Origin: Actinomycetota bacterium
GTDB lineage: Bacteria > Actinomycetota > Coriobacteriia > Anaerosomatales > JAUXNU01
DNA: 64,000 nucleotides
Assembly: GCA_030682655.1 (NCBI GenBank)
Contig: JAUXNU010000054.1
Span: 1-64,000 of the forward strand
Reading direction: 5' to 3'
Of this stretch, positions 9,165-18,672 are shown in pieces. Under the pieces are notes generated by a model. It saw only the letters and a program-made list of their open reading frames with translations, did no database searches and was not told the DNA's origin. Each line of letters starts with the position of its first letter. Within the stretch, counting starts at the first letter, position 1. The position numbers and the translations under genes are program-made.

Positions 9165-10382
9165 ATGCGGAAGCGCATGATTCTTCTTGCGGTCTTTGCC
9201 GCGATCGTCGTGATTGCCCTGACACCGTCGGTCGCTCTGGCCAACTTCTCAATCCACGGTGGATACGAGATGGATACGGATGCGTGTGCCGGATGTCACC
9301 GTGCACACACAGCCGCCAGCAGTATCACCTGGACGCGGAGTGATGGTCTGAGCGAGGGCAGCGCGCTGCTCATATCGACCGCAAGCGAGATCTATGAGTT
9401 CTGCTACACCTGCCATGACGCGGTGAGCCTGGGTGCGGATACCAACGTTGAGGAGGGCATCTACGAAGGTACGCTCTACGGTACCCAGTTCGCCCAGCTC
9501 AACGGCGGCGGTTTCGAGGCCACGCTCTATCCTGCGCAGCACATGTACACAGGTGCGACGTGGGAGATCTATGGTGGTGCGACCGTTCCGGACATCCTTG
9601 GCAATCTCAAGGACGGTCCGCAGATCGAGATGAGCTGCTCCACATGTCATGACGTGCACGGCAGCTCGAACTACCGTCTGCTCAAGGACGTCGTCAACGG
9701 CAGGTCGGTCGGTGGCTACGACGGTGCGGCTTCTGGCTATACGCCGAATGATCCGAAGCCGACGCCCTGGGTCGTGTCGACCGAGCCCGGCTATCCTTCG
9801 GGTGGCTGGCTCCTGCACGCCCCTGGTGCGGCGCAGGTGGCGGGCTACATACCGGATTACACCGAGCCGATGTACGCGAAGGCTCCTGACTTGGCTCTGC
9901 CAGCAGGTCCCGATACGGACAAGGGCATGAGCGGTTGGTGTGCGTCCTGTCACATCCAGTACATGCAGAGGTCCGGTGCGGTGCTTGACACCGATCCCGG
10001 TCTCGGTGAGACGCTTGTCGCCGACGCCCTCCTGGGCTATGACTCCAACGATGGCTTCGGCGCTGTCACGCGTCATCGCCATCCGGTCAACGTCGAGCTC
10101 AGCGTTTTTAAGGGTGTTCGTCCGCTCATCATTGGGACGAACCCTCTACCGCTGGCCCATGGGGCTGGTGACGCTAGCACTCAGGACAGCACCGACTGGA
10201 TGGAGTGCTTGACCTGTCACGTCGCTCACGGTTCCAATACGACGATGACTGGTTACGCCAACGTCGCCGATACAACCGATCCTTTGCCGGATAGTGGTAC
10301 GGGTGGCGTTATGCCCACGGGGAGCAATGCTCTCTTGCGCATGGACAATCGTGCTGTGTGCGAATCGTGTCACAACAAGTAG
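9165..10382 (+). CDS. Exported six-haem cytochrome c, likely formate dehydrogenase electron acceptor
   Basis: A 405-residue protein with an N-terminal signal (RKRMILLAVFAAIVVIAL...ALA). It has six CXXCH motifs: CAGCH, CYTCH, CSTCH, CASCH, CLTCH and CESCH. Several are followed by a histidine three residues later (CAGCHRAH), the doubled-CXXCH style of extracytoplasmic cytochromes. It directly follows the iron-sulfur subunit, where FdnI-type cytochrome b is usually encoded, so it probably receives electrons from the dehydrogenase. The start at 9165 has GGGAAGGGG upstream; a GTG at 9156 is possible. A perfect inverted repeat follows the stop. Confidence 0.87.
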   Translation: MRKRMILLAVFAAIVVIALTPSVALANFSIHGGYEMDTDACAGCHRAHTAASSITWTRSDGLSEGSALLISTASEIYEFCYTCHDAVSLGADTNVEEGIYEGTLYGTQFAQLNGGGFEATLYPAQHMYTGATWEIYGGATVPDILGNLKDGPQIEMSCSTCHDVHGSSNYRLLKDVVNGRSVGGYDGAASGYTPNDPKPTPWVVSTEPGYPSGGWLLHAPGAAQVAGYIPDYTEPMYAKAPDLALPAGPDTDKGMSGWCASCHIQYMQRSGAVLDTDPGLGETLVADALLGYDSNDGFGAVTRHRHPVNVELSVFKGVRPLIIGTNPLPLAHGAGDASTQDSTDWMECLTCHVAHGSNTTMTGYANVADTTDPLPDSGTGGVMPTGSNALLRMDNRAVCESCHNK

Positions 10383-10420
10383 GCACCGATCACAGCATGC
10401 TGCTCGCAACAGGTACTAAC

Positions 10421-10451
10421 GGTGGGGGCCAGGCTATGCCTGGCCCCCACC
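10421..10451 (+). repeat. Perfect 14-bp inverted repeat after the six-haem gene
   Basis: GGTGGGGGCCAGGC (10421-10434), a TAT loop, then GCCTGGCCCCCACC (10438-10451). There is no T-run, so it is not a canonical terminator. It also contains the ribosome site and ATG (10436) of the next gene, so it could slow transcription between the cytochrome and membrane genes or hide the start in RNA. Confidence 0.7.
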
Positions 10452-11899
10452 CGTCCCTTGGGACGTCAGCTGCTGCGGGCCGTGGGCCGGATGTGTGGCA
10501 CCTTGCAGCCGGAATCGTGCTTCTGCTGGCTGCGGCCGGACAGTATACGGCCTCCACACTGGCCGTTGGTAGGATGCCTGCGGTCGCTGCGGGTGCTGCG
10601 GTGGCGATGGTCGGTGGTCTCGCGCTTCTTCTTGTTGAATGGAGTCCTCCCAGGGCCATTCGGATTCTCGGGCTTGGTGCCGTGCGTGCGGGTGTAGCCG
10701 GGTTCGTCGCACTCGGTGCTGTGACCTGGATGGTGCTCGCCTCGCGCCACACGGACGCTCCGTCCGGGTCGGTCGTCGCGTTCTGGACGACAGTGTTCTG
10801 GGGGTTGATCCTTGCCGCCGCACCAGCGGTGAGCATCAGCTCCTGGTTCCGTCGCATCGCCGGTGCTTTGCTCGCGCTGGCTGGCGCTTTCGGAGTGTTC
10901 GGGAACTGGGAGAGGCCGAGCTCGTTCTCACTCCTCACACGATTCCCTTGGGAGCAGTTGTCTCTCGCGGCGGCGGGTGTCGTGTGGGTGGTGTCGGTAC
11001 TCGTTCTCGCGAGTGCGGCTCGTTCGCATGGCACGCGACCCGTGCTCGCCGCAGCGGGGCTCGGGGCATTCGTCGGTGGTGCCGTGATGGCGCTCGCCGC
11101 GAGCTCCAAGATGCCAACCGCATTTCTCGGGAGCGAGACGCTTCTCGTGCTCGCGGTCACGACCGCGCTCGTGCTCGTACTCACCGTGTCGCTGGTGGCT
11201 TCGGTCGGAACGGGTCTTCCCGCAGCCGCATTGCTCCTGGTACCGGTCGCCATGTCGTTGCTGACGATTGTGGAGCAAGCCACCGGCTCCTTTGGGCCGC
11301 AACCGCTGCTCGTTGTGCCTGTCGTCGCGGGTTCCATTCTGACGCTGGCCGGGGTCGTCGCTCTGCTCGCGGGCGAGCAAGTGCACAGCGGAACCGACCG
11401 CGCGCCACGGCTCGCAATCGCGCTCGCGGTCATCGCGATGGGACTGGCGGTGGTTGCACTCGTTGCGCCGGGAGTGCATGCGACCGTGCGCGCGGTGCCC
11501 GGTAGCGGCGAGGACTTCTTCGCTCGCTTCACAATGGCCGGCATCGAGACGGCGGGCGGCTGGATCGCGCTGGCAATCGTGGTGCTCGTGACTTCGTGGG
11601 CGTCGGGGCGTAGGATTGCAGGCAGGGGTCAGGCTCTCGTTGTCGCGTCTGTAGCAGCCATCTCGGCGTCGGCGTGGTTCATGCTACGATTCACGCCCCT
11701 GCATACGTGGGTGACGTGGATCCCTCCGGAGGTGCAGCAGGACTATGGGACGGAGTATGCGGGTATCGTTTTCAGAGGGGTTCCGGTGATGTGGCAAGCG
11801 CTCGCTATCGCTACAGCCTTGGTCGCGCTGCTGGTCGTGGTTCTTGCGTCCTCGCGATCTGGCATAGGACGTATTGCACAGAAGGGGACTGCCCCATGA
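10436..11899 (+). CDS. Polytopic membrane protein of the formate dehydrogenase locus, family not recognised
   Basis: A protein of about 487 residues dominated by hydrophobic segments, perhaps 11-12 membrane helices from WHLAAGIVLLLAAAG onward. I see no haem or iron-sulfur motif and no clear histidine pairs for haem b. Its place in the operon, and the absence of a recognisable FdnI-like gamma subunit, make a quinone-facing or anchoring role possible, but that is only an inference. The ATG at 10436 has GGTGGGGG seven bases upstream; ATG 10397 or GTG 10358 are alternatives that overlap the previous gene. The last codon overlaps the next ATG (ATGA). Confidence 0.65.
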   Translation: MPGPHPSLGTSAAAGRGPDVWHLAAGIVLLLAAAGQYTASTLAVGRMPAVAAGAAVAMVGGLALLLVEWSPPRAIRILGLGAVRAGVAGFVALGAVTWMVLASRHTDAPSGSVVAFWTTVFWGLILAAAPAVSISSWFRRIAGALLALAGAFGVFGNWERPSSFSLLTRFPWEQLSLAAAGVVWVVSVLVLASAARSHGTRPVLAAAGLGAFVGGAVMALAASSKMPTAFLGSETLLVLAVTTALVLVLTVSLVASVGTGLPAAALLLVPVAMSLLTIVEQATGSFGPQPLLVVPVVAGSILTLAGVVALLAGEQVHSGTDRAPRLAIALAVIAMGLAVVALVAPGVHATVRAVPGSGEDFFARFTMAGIETAGGWIALAIVVLVTSWASGRRIAGRGQALVVASVAAISASAWFMLRFTPLHTWVTWIPPEVQQDYGTEYAGIVFRGVPVMWQALAIATALVALLVVVLASSRSGIGRIAQKGTAP

Positions 11900-12762
11900 T
11901 TCGGCGCGTCTCATCGATCGTAGCGGCACTGATGCTCGTACTCATGCTCGCCTCGGCGGGGTGCTCCCGCAAGATGGTGACAGTGAGCACGGGTGAGATC
12001 GTGCTGTGCACTGAAGGCGAGATCGTCTCGGACACCACTGAAGAGATCCAGGTGCCCGAAGACGAGGTCGGCGAGCACTATGTGAAGACCAGCGTGACCA
12101 CTTGCGATCGCCACACCAAACTCCCCGAACTCTACGAGAAGGCTCAGCAGGCCATCCGCGCAAAGGACTTTGCGACGGCACTTGGCCTGCTCGCGCAGGT
12201 CGTCGAGATGGACCCGACCTACCGCAAGGCTGGTCAGCAAGCCGAGGACATCAAGAAGACCAAGACCACCTCCGCCGATGGTTCCCCCGGCACGGGACCC
12301 GCTGACGGCGGGGACTCCGGGAACGGAAACACCGGCGGGCAGGACGCCGGCACCGGGGACGAACCCGTCGGACCCATCATGAGCCTGGCAGGCTATATGC
12401 CTGACAAGCTGCCTGGGTTCGTTGGACAAGGCCTTGTGGCCGACCCCTTCGTACTCACGCGGAACTACCTTCCTGCGAAGCCGGGCCCGATGAGGTTCCT
12501 TGTTATCGTTGCCGAGCAGTTCATTGACGCGAAGGCCGCTGGGGCGGAGATGAATGGTGCCATCAAGCGCGACTACCCCGAGGCGGGCAGTGCCGTCACC
12601 ATTTCGGGCAAGAGCGGGTACTCCGGCGCGCGCGACGGCACGGGAATCGTTGCGTTCGTTGACGGCGCCGTCCTTGTCGCTGTCGAGGGAACATCTTCGT
12701 CCGATGACGGTCCCGGACTGAGGGCGACACTGACAGACATCGCCAAGAGCCTGATCAAGTAG
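11896..12762 (+). CDS. Lipoprotein of the formate dehydrogenase locus
   Basis: A 288-residue protein with a lipoprotein signal peptide: hydrophobic VAALMLVLMLASAG followed by the lipobox cysteine, so it should sit on the outer face of the membrane. Residues ~80-115 (YEKAQQAIRAKDFATALGLL) resemble a single TPR-like helical pair. A glycine/aspartate-rich linker (about 125-155) follows, then a globular C-terminal domain of unknown type. It starts at an ATG overlapping the membrane-protein stop, with AAGGGGACTG upstream. Its role is unknown; a scaffold or assembly factor for the exported redox proteins is plausible from its neighbours. Confidence 0.7.
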   Translation: MIRRVSSIVAALMLVLMLASAGCSRKMVTVSTGEIVLCTEGEIVSDTTEEIQVPEDEVGEHYVKTSVTTCDRHTKLPELYEKAQQAIRAKDFATALGLLAQVVEMDPTYRKAGQQAEDIKKTKTTSADGSPGTGPADGGDSGNGNTGGQDAGTGDEPVGPIMSLAGYMPDKLPGFVGQGLVADPFVLTRNYLPAKPGPMRFLVIVAEQFIDAKAAGAEMNGAIKRDYPEAGSAVTISGKSGYSGARDGTGIVAFVDGAVLVAVEGTSSSDDGPGLRATLTDIAKSLIK

Positions 12763-12773
12763 GTGTATGCACA

Positions 12774-15425
12774 GTGATTCGTTCAACCGCATGCTCGAAG
12801 AGTGTCTGGGTGCGTGGGGCGCGCACGCTGCTTTCGGCGACTATCGCGCTCGCGGTCATGCCTTGGGGCCAGTCGATTCCTCAGGCGGCGGCGGGGCCGG
12901 TAACCAGTGCCGACCTCCGGTGCGTCACGTTCGTTGACGGCGCGCTCGGCTTCGCCGCAGGTGCCTCGGGCACGATAGTGAGGACTACCGACGGTGGACT
13001 GACATGGGGCGTCGTGCGGTCAGGCGGCACCCTGGATCTGCAGGGAATCAGCTTCGTAGATGCCCAGCACGGGTGGGCGGTGTCCAAGACCGGTGTCGTT
13101 CTTGCCACGAGCGACGGAGGGAACACATGGTCCGAGGTTTCCTCGGACCTCGGAGGCGTGTTCTTCGTGGTCGAGCAGGTCTTCGACGTTGAGTTCCTCT
13201 CGACGAGCTACGGTGTGGCCGTTGGTGGTGCGCAGGACACGCCGCCGGTCGTGTGGGAAACCTACACAGCCGGGAACGGTGACTGGAGAGACGACTTCAT
13301 TGCGGGTTCGTACGAGCCGCCGCCCGAGATGCCTGCCTACCCCAAGCTCGGTCTGGGGGAGTTCTACGGCATCGACTACCCCAGCACCAGCCTGGCCTGG
13401 GCAGTTGGGCACGACCGCTACAAGGACGCGAACAAGCCCGTCATCTGGAGCTGGGACGACTCTCGTGCAGGCACCAAGTGGCTGAAACAGACCTACACGG
13501 GCACCGGTCCGCTGTACGACGTGTCGTTTGAGAGCTCCACGACCGGCGTCGCGGTGGGCTCAGTTGGCAAGATCGCCCGTACGGTCAATAGCGGAACCAC
13601 ATGGACACCCATCACGGGGCCGGTCTCCGGTGACTTGTCCGGAGTCTCGCTGGTCAGCGGTGGCACTGGCTGGGCGGTCGGGGCATCGGGTGCCATCATC
13701 AAGACGGTCGATTCCGGTCTGAACTGGTCCGCGCAGACCTCAGGCGCCTCGGCGTACCTGGAATCGGTCTCGGCGCTCTCCGCCACGCGTGCCGTGGCGG
13801 TCGGCCGCTCGGGGACGATTCTCTTCACGACCAACGGCACCACATGGCAGGCCGCCTCGGCGATCGGCGGCGCTCCGGTTATGACCGGTCTGTCGTCCCC
13901 GACGCACCCGTCTTCCGACGTCTGGTACCCATCGCTGTCGGGCACGGTCCAGTGGACAGCGAGTGGCAGCGGGATCGTCGGCTACGGCTACGTCTTCGAT
14001 CAGAGTCCCTCCACCGCTCCGTCGGTGGTGACTACCACCGACACGAGCGCTCCATTCACGGCGACATCCAGCGGTGTGTGGTATGCGCACGTGGCTGCCA
14101 AGGACGACGCGAACAGGTGGAGCGCTCCTCGGCATCTCACCGTCCGTGTGGACGCGCTTGTACCCACCGTGTCCTCGAATGCGAATGAGTCTGTCCCGTA
14201 CGTGGGGACGGCCTCTGTGGCAATCACCGGAGCGGATACGGGTGGATCAGGGGTCACCGCGATCAAGTACCGCTGGAACGTCGGCACGACCGTGACGGTC
14301 TCCGCGGCTACAGCGGTCGCGTCGAGGGCCGTTGCGGGCGCGGCCTCGCTCGAGTACTGGGCATTCGACCGTGCCGGCAATGAGTCGGCACACGCGACCA
14401 AGACGATCATGATCGAGGCGCCGACAACTCCCGAGACGGAGCGCGTCTCCTCGGCGACCAGGTACTCGACAGCCGTCGAGATCGCACGGACCGGATTCGA
14501 CGACGGCAGCCGTAGCTGGCCCGGCGTCAGCCATGTGATCATCGCGAGCGGGGACGATCGGGCAGCTGCCGATCCGCTGGCGGCTTCGGGTCTGTGCTGG
14601 GCATATGACGCCCCGCTGTTCCTCGTGAGCGTGCGATCGACGCCGGCGGAGGTCATTTCTGCGATTCGGGAGATAGCGCTTGCCCGGACCGGGAAGGTGA
14701 CGCTGCACGTGGTCGGCGGGCCCATCTCCGTGCCTGACGCACGGATTTCGGACATCCTTGCCAAGGTCGGGCCATCCGAGTTCAACGCCACCGATCGCGT
14801 GCTGTCCACAGGCGGGCGGTACGATCTTGCTCGTGCGATCGCTCTCGACGTGAAGGCCGAATGGCAACGACGCAACGGCGCGGGGACATCTCCCGACACC
14901 GTTCTGCTCGCGAACGGCGCAGACCCGGCGAAGTTCTTCGACGCGCTGGCTCTGTCACCGATAGCGGCCAGGAATGGCTACCCGATCCTTCTCGTGAGCG
15001 CGAACGGTGTGCCGTCCGCGACCTCCTCGGCGATCTCGGCTCTAGCGCCGACCACGAAGATCGTCGGCGGAGGGGTCAACACAGTGTCCGAGGCAGTTCG
15101 CAGGCAACTCGGAGCGGTGCGTTGGGCAGGTCAGACCCGGTACTCGACGGCGACTACGATCGCAAGCAAGGCCATCGACGAGAAAGGGTGGCTCACGTCC
15201 GGTACCGTCGGAGTGGCTGCGCGATTGCCTGACGCTCTCACCGGCGGCAGTATGGTCGGGCGTGCAGGGGGAGTCTTGCTTCTCACGCAAAGCGACCAGT
15301 TGTCCTCGGACACGAGGGAATGGCTGAAGCAGCGCAAGAGCGGCATCGGAGCATGCTACGTGCTCGGTGGAACGGACTCCGTTCGCCCCTCGGTGATGAC
15401 GGCGGTACAGAGTGCGATAAAGTAG
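12774..15425 (+). CDS. Secreted Ycf48-like propeller protein with CWB2 wall-binding repeats
   Basis: An 883-residue protein with a signal peptide (LLSATIALAVMPW). Residues ~45-360 hold repeats such as GTIVRTTDGGLTW, GVVLATSDGGNTW and GAIIKTVDSGLNW. These are the Ycf48/BNR-like pattern of the photosystem II assembly factor family, which forms a beta-propeller. A middle region (360-550) looks like Ig-fold domains. From ~554 there are three CWB2-type repeats (ERVSSATRYSTAVEIA, TDRVLSTGGRYDLARAIA, RWAGQTRYSTATTIA), a module that binds wall polymers in Gram-positive bacteria. It may fix the cytochrome system to the wall or assist its assembly. The GTG start has AGGTG upstream. Confidence 0.82.
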   Translation: MIRSTACSKSVWVRGARTLLSATIALAVMPWGQSIPQAAAGPVTSADLRCVTFVDGALGFAAGASGTIVRTTDGGLTWGVVRSGGTLDLQGISFVDAQHGWAVSKTGVVLATSDGGNTWSEVSSDLGGVFFVVEQVFDVEFLSTSYGVAVGGAQDTPPVVWETYTAGNGDWRDDFIAGSYEPPPEMPAYPKLGLGEFYGIDYPSTSLAWAVGHDRYKDANKPVIWSWDDSRAGTKWLKQTYTGTGPLYDVSFESSTTGVAVGSVGKIARTVNSGTTWTPITGPVSGDLSGVSLVSGGTGWAVGASGAIIKTVDSGLNWSAQTSGASAYLESVSALSATRAVAVGRSGTILFTTNGTTWQAASAIGGAPVMTGLSSPTHPSSDVWYPSLSGTVQWTASGSGIVGYGYVFDQSPSTAPSVVTTTDTSAPFTATSSGVWYAHVAAKDDANRWSAPRHLTVRVDALVPTVSSNANESVPYVGTASVAITGADTGGSGVTAIKYRWNVGTTVTVSAATAVASRAVAGAASLEYWAFDRAGNESAHATKTIMIEAPTTPETERVSSATRYSTAVEIARTGFDDGSRSWPGVSHVIIASGDDRAAADPLAASGLCWAYDAPLFLVSVRSTPAEVISAIREIALARTGKVTLHVVGGPISVPDARISDILAKVGPSEFNATDRVLSTGGRYDLARAIALDVKAEWQRRNGAGTSPDTVLLANGADPAKFFDALALSPIAARNGYPILLVSANGVPSATSSAISALAPTTKIVGGGVNTVSEAVRRQLGAVRWAGQTRYSTATTIASKAIDEKGWLTSGTVGVAARLPDALTGGSMVGRAGGVLLLTQSDQLSSDTREWLKQRKSGIGACYVLGGTDSVRPSVMTAVQSAIK

Positions 15426-15620
15426 CATGTCGATGACACCGTTGAAGTGAGATGACTGCCCAGGTAATCCCCCATATGGGTGATGCGCGAACCGGCTCTC
15501 GCGAGTACAATGGCGAAGACGTGGCGCGGATGCGCTTGGCGTCTGCATGGCCTCGTGACGACGGTCCGCCGGGTCGGCTCCGGTGGTATCTGTGCTGCTT
15601 TGCCGGGGAAAGACAGGCAC

Positions 15621-18600
15621 ATGACCGCTGCTAGCCGTTTCGTGATGCGAGTATCAAAGGGCGTGCCGGTGGTTCTGCTGGCAGCGGCGCTCTTGCTCGG
15701 CGTATCAGCGGGAATGGCCGGGGCGGACACTGCCCCTCACATCACGACCGAGGTCGAGACCGACGCGTGTGCCATGTGCCACAGGGCGCACACGGCCTTC
15801 GGTGACGGCTGGTACCGGGAGCTGGGGTCATTCGAGATCACGAGGACCGCTCTGCTTGTCAGCGGGGGCAGCGCGGGCGAGGCCGACACGGGCCTGTGCT
15901 TCGCCTGTCACGGGATCGAGGCGCTAGGTTCCGGCACCGATATCCAGACGCCGTTCTCCTCGGCATCGAGTCACAAGCTCGCGCCGGAGGATTCGGACTG
16001 GGGACCTACGCCCAAGCAGTGCAGTGACTGTCACGACAGCCACGGCATTGAACGACGGGTTGACGACACGCCCTATCCGGCATTACTGCGCGTGCGCGAC
16101 CTGGCCGACAACCAGTTCTTCGAAGGCGATGCCTACTGCGCGGCGTGTCATATTGGCCGTCCCGCCGATCGGTGGGACGGGCTCGCTGTTTGGCAGCAGA
16201 CCGGCCACGCCGCCTCGATTGACCCGCCGATATCGGGCACAGGCATCGTCTGTTCCGCCTGCCACGACCCTCACGGTTCCGACAACCCGCCAAGTGTGAC
16301 AGAGCAGCTCGTGCCCCCGTCGGCTCCTGGCACGGTCACGGTCCCTGCGAACGATCGGCGCTTCTGCTACGGGTGCCACGCGGGTTCGCAGGCGACATAC
16401 GCCGGGATGTCCGCGTACGTCACCGGCGGACACGCGTCGTCAGCGGCCACGATCTCCGTCCCGGGCGAATGGCCCGCGGTGAATGCAAGTCGAAAGGTCG
16501 GCGAGTGTCAGGTTTGCCATGCGCCCATGGGCAGGTCGGACGGCGCTGGCGGTGTGATCGACAAGCTGGCCGAGAAGGCAGGCCGTGCGCTGTGCGAGAC
16601 GTGTCACGCGGCGGCGTCGACGATTGCCACCGACACGGCCTCTCTCGCCTTCCCGCCGGCTCGCGCTACGGACGAAGAGCTCGTTGTTGCCTACGACCCC
16701 TCGACGCTGCCATCGATGTACGGTCGCGTTTCGCTCTACACGCAGGAGGCTGCTGGCACTTCTCGACTTGTGGGGCCACGGGAGTTCGGCGTGACCGGAC
16801 GGGCCGGCGACGCTGCTGCGGGTGACGTCGATGGCCTTGGTGTGAACGAGCTCGTTGTGTGCGATCCGGGTACGAGCCGGCTCGAGGTGTTCTACTCGGA
16901 CTCCTTGGCCGGTCTGATTCCGACCACATACACATCGCTGGATGCGGCATTCACGTACGTTGCCGTGGCCGATGTGTTCGATGACGGCTCAGGGCGGCCC
17001 GAGATCGTCGCTGTGACACGTTCAGCGACCGCCCCTCACCCGAGTTCGGTCTACGTGTACCGGCTGAGTGGGGCGTCGCTTGTCAAGATCGATGGACCGG
17101 TGAGCGTCGGCAACGACGCGTCCGGAATCGCTGTAGGGGACGTGACCGGTTCGGGATTCGCGGACGTTGCAGTCACTGCCGCCGGGGACGACGATCTCTA
17201 CATCCTGACCGAGGACAGCGGAACACCCGGCACCCTGGCCACGAACGGTCCCTACGCCACCCGAAGTGGCCCCCGCGGGCCGAGCATCGGGGACGCGTGG
17301 GACGGCGTTGCCGGTCAGAGGGAGATCACCGTTGCGAACTCCGGCGAGACAGCCGGGACCGTGTCGGTCTTCAACGGGTCTGGGACGATCCTGGGGAGCT
17401 ACGACGCGACGGCTGCGGCCGGAGCACAGGCATGGGACACGCTCGTGGCGGACGTACTGCCCGGCGTCGGGGGCGATGAGACGGTTGTCGCGTTGCGACA
17501 TGAGACCGGCGACAGCGGTGTCAACGTCTTTGCCGGGATGAGCGGGGGCGGACTCGGGAACCGTCAGTCGTACACCACCGGGCAGTACTACCGGTCCTCG
17601 TCGCTCGCGGCTGGCGATGTGAACCGCGACGGCCGCTCGGAGCTGGTAGTCGGGAACGCGGGTCTTTGGAGCCGTAGCACGCCGCGAGAGGCACCGTCGG
17701 TGCAGGTGTTCAAGGCGACGACCGATGGTCTCGACCTGCAGACAACGCCCGAGACCCTGTGGGGCGGTGGCGTCGAGGTCGCGTCCGAGGCGCCCGCAGT
17801 CGTCGTGGCGGACTTCGGCGGCGTCGGTGAGAGTCGTCACCCCATTGACGCTGTCCCCGACACGCATGTCTCGACCGAGACGTTCACTCTCACGCGGCAC
17901 GTCGAGTGCGTCGACTGCCACAACTCCCATGAGTCAACGAGCACGCCCACTGTAGCGTCTGCTTCGGCACCCGCGGCATACGGACCACTCAAGGGAGCGT
18001 GGGGGGTCGAGGTCACGAACTTCGCGGACATGTCGATCACCTACGGTCTCAAGCAGGGTGTGGCCTACGAGTACGAAGTCTGTATGAAGTGTCACTCGTT
18101 CTGGTCGCAGCTGCGCGGCAGCCGCGATGTGTCCGTGGACTTCCAGACCTACAACGCGTCGTTCCACGGTGTCGAATCGGGTACAACGAACTCGCAGGCC
18201 ACCCTGGACTCATTCGTGGAGACGACCCCGGCCTGGACCAACTCATCGGTCGTCTACTGCGTGGACTGCCACACCAATCAGGATTCGGGCGAGGCCCGCG
18301 GCCCCCACACGAGCGAGGACGCCCCGGTCCTTGTGCAGCCCTACTGGGGTCTGACCTCAGGCGATAGCTCCGGACTCTGCTACCGCTGTCACAAGCGCAC
18401 CGTGTACTACACAGGTGACGATGACTCCGGCACGTCGATCAGCCGGTTCCACGACGCGGTACTCGGCCTCACAGAGCCCAAATTGCACTACCTGCACACG
18501 AGCGAGCGTGGGCTCGGCTGCGGGGCCTGCCATGTCACACACGGCGTGGACCGCGAGCATCTTATCAGGAGCGGGCTCGGCTGGGTCAACGATCCCGGGA

Positions 18601-18665
18601 GCAATCCGGGCGGCTCGTGCGACAACGACTGCCACACCGGTGGTACCCACACGTACGAGCGGTGA
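15621..18665 (+). CDS. Exported multihaem cytochrome with inserted VCBS/FG-GAP propeller
   Basis: A 1014-residue protein with a signal peptide (VPVVLLAAALLLGVSAG). Eight CXXCH motifs lie at about residues 50-330, from CAMCHRAH to CETCH. Then comes a haem-free region (about 340-745) of FG-GAP/VCBS repeats (GDVDGLGVNELVV, GDVTGSGFADVAV, GDVNRDGRSELVV), a beta-propeller fold that often binds Ca2+. The C-terminal part has five more CXXCH (CVDCH, CMKCH, CVDCH, CYRCH, CGACH) and one CX3CH (CDNDCH), giving 13-14 haems. Such a modular layout fits an electron conduit reaching beyond the wall. The start is ambiguous: ATG 15621 gives a clean signal peptide; the frame is open back to 15480. Confidence 0.85.
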   Translation: MTAASRFVMRVSKGVPVVLLAAALLLGVSAGMAGADTAPHITTEVETDACAMCHRAHTAFGDGWYRELGSFEITRTALLVSGGSAGEADTGLCFACHGIEALGSGTDIQTPFSSASSHKLAPEDSDWGPTPKQCSDCHDSHGIERRVDDTPYPALLRVRDLADNQFFEGDAYCAACHIGRPADRWDGLAVWQQTGHAASIDPPISGTGIVCSACHDPHGSDNPPSVTEQLVPPSAPGTVTVPANDRRFCYGCHAGSQATYAGMSAYVTGGHASSAATISVPGEWPAVNASRKVGECQVCHAPMGRSDGAGGVIDKLAEKAGRALCETCHAAASTIATDTASLAFPPARATDEELVVAYDPSTLPSMYGRVSLYTQEAAGTSRLVGPREFGVTGRAGDAAAGDVDGLGVNELVVCDPGTSRLEVFYSDSLAGLIPTTYTSLDAAFTYVAVADVFDDGSGRPEIVAVTRSATAPHPSSVYVYRLSGASLVKIDGPVSVGNDASGIAVGDVTGSGFADVAVTAAGDDDLYILTEDSGTPGTLATNGPYATRSGPRGPSIGDAWDGVAGQREITVANSGETAGTVSVFNGSGTILGSYDATAAAGAQAWDTLVADVLPGVGGDETVVALRHETGDSGVNVFAGMSGGGLGNRQSYTTGQYYRSSSLAAGDVNRDGRSELVVGNAGLWSRSTPREAPSVQVFKATTDGLDLQTTPETLWGGGVEVASEAPAVVVADFGGVGESRHPIDAVPDTHVSTETFTLTRHVECVDCHNSHESTSTPTVASASAPAAYGPLKGAWGVEVTNFADMSITYGLKQGVAYEYEVCMKCHSFWSQLRGSRDVSVDFQTYNASFHGVESGTTNSQATLDSFVETTPAWTNSSVVYCVDCHTNQDSGEARGPHTSEDAPVLVQPYWGLTSGDSSGLCYRCHKRTVYYTGDDDSGTSISRFHDAVLGLTEPKLHYLHTSERGLGCGACHVTHGVDREHLIRSGLGWVNDPGSNPGGSCDNDCHTGGTHTYER

Positions 18666-18672
18666 GCGCCCT

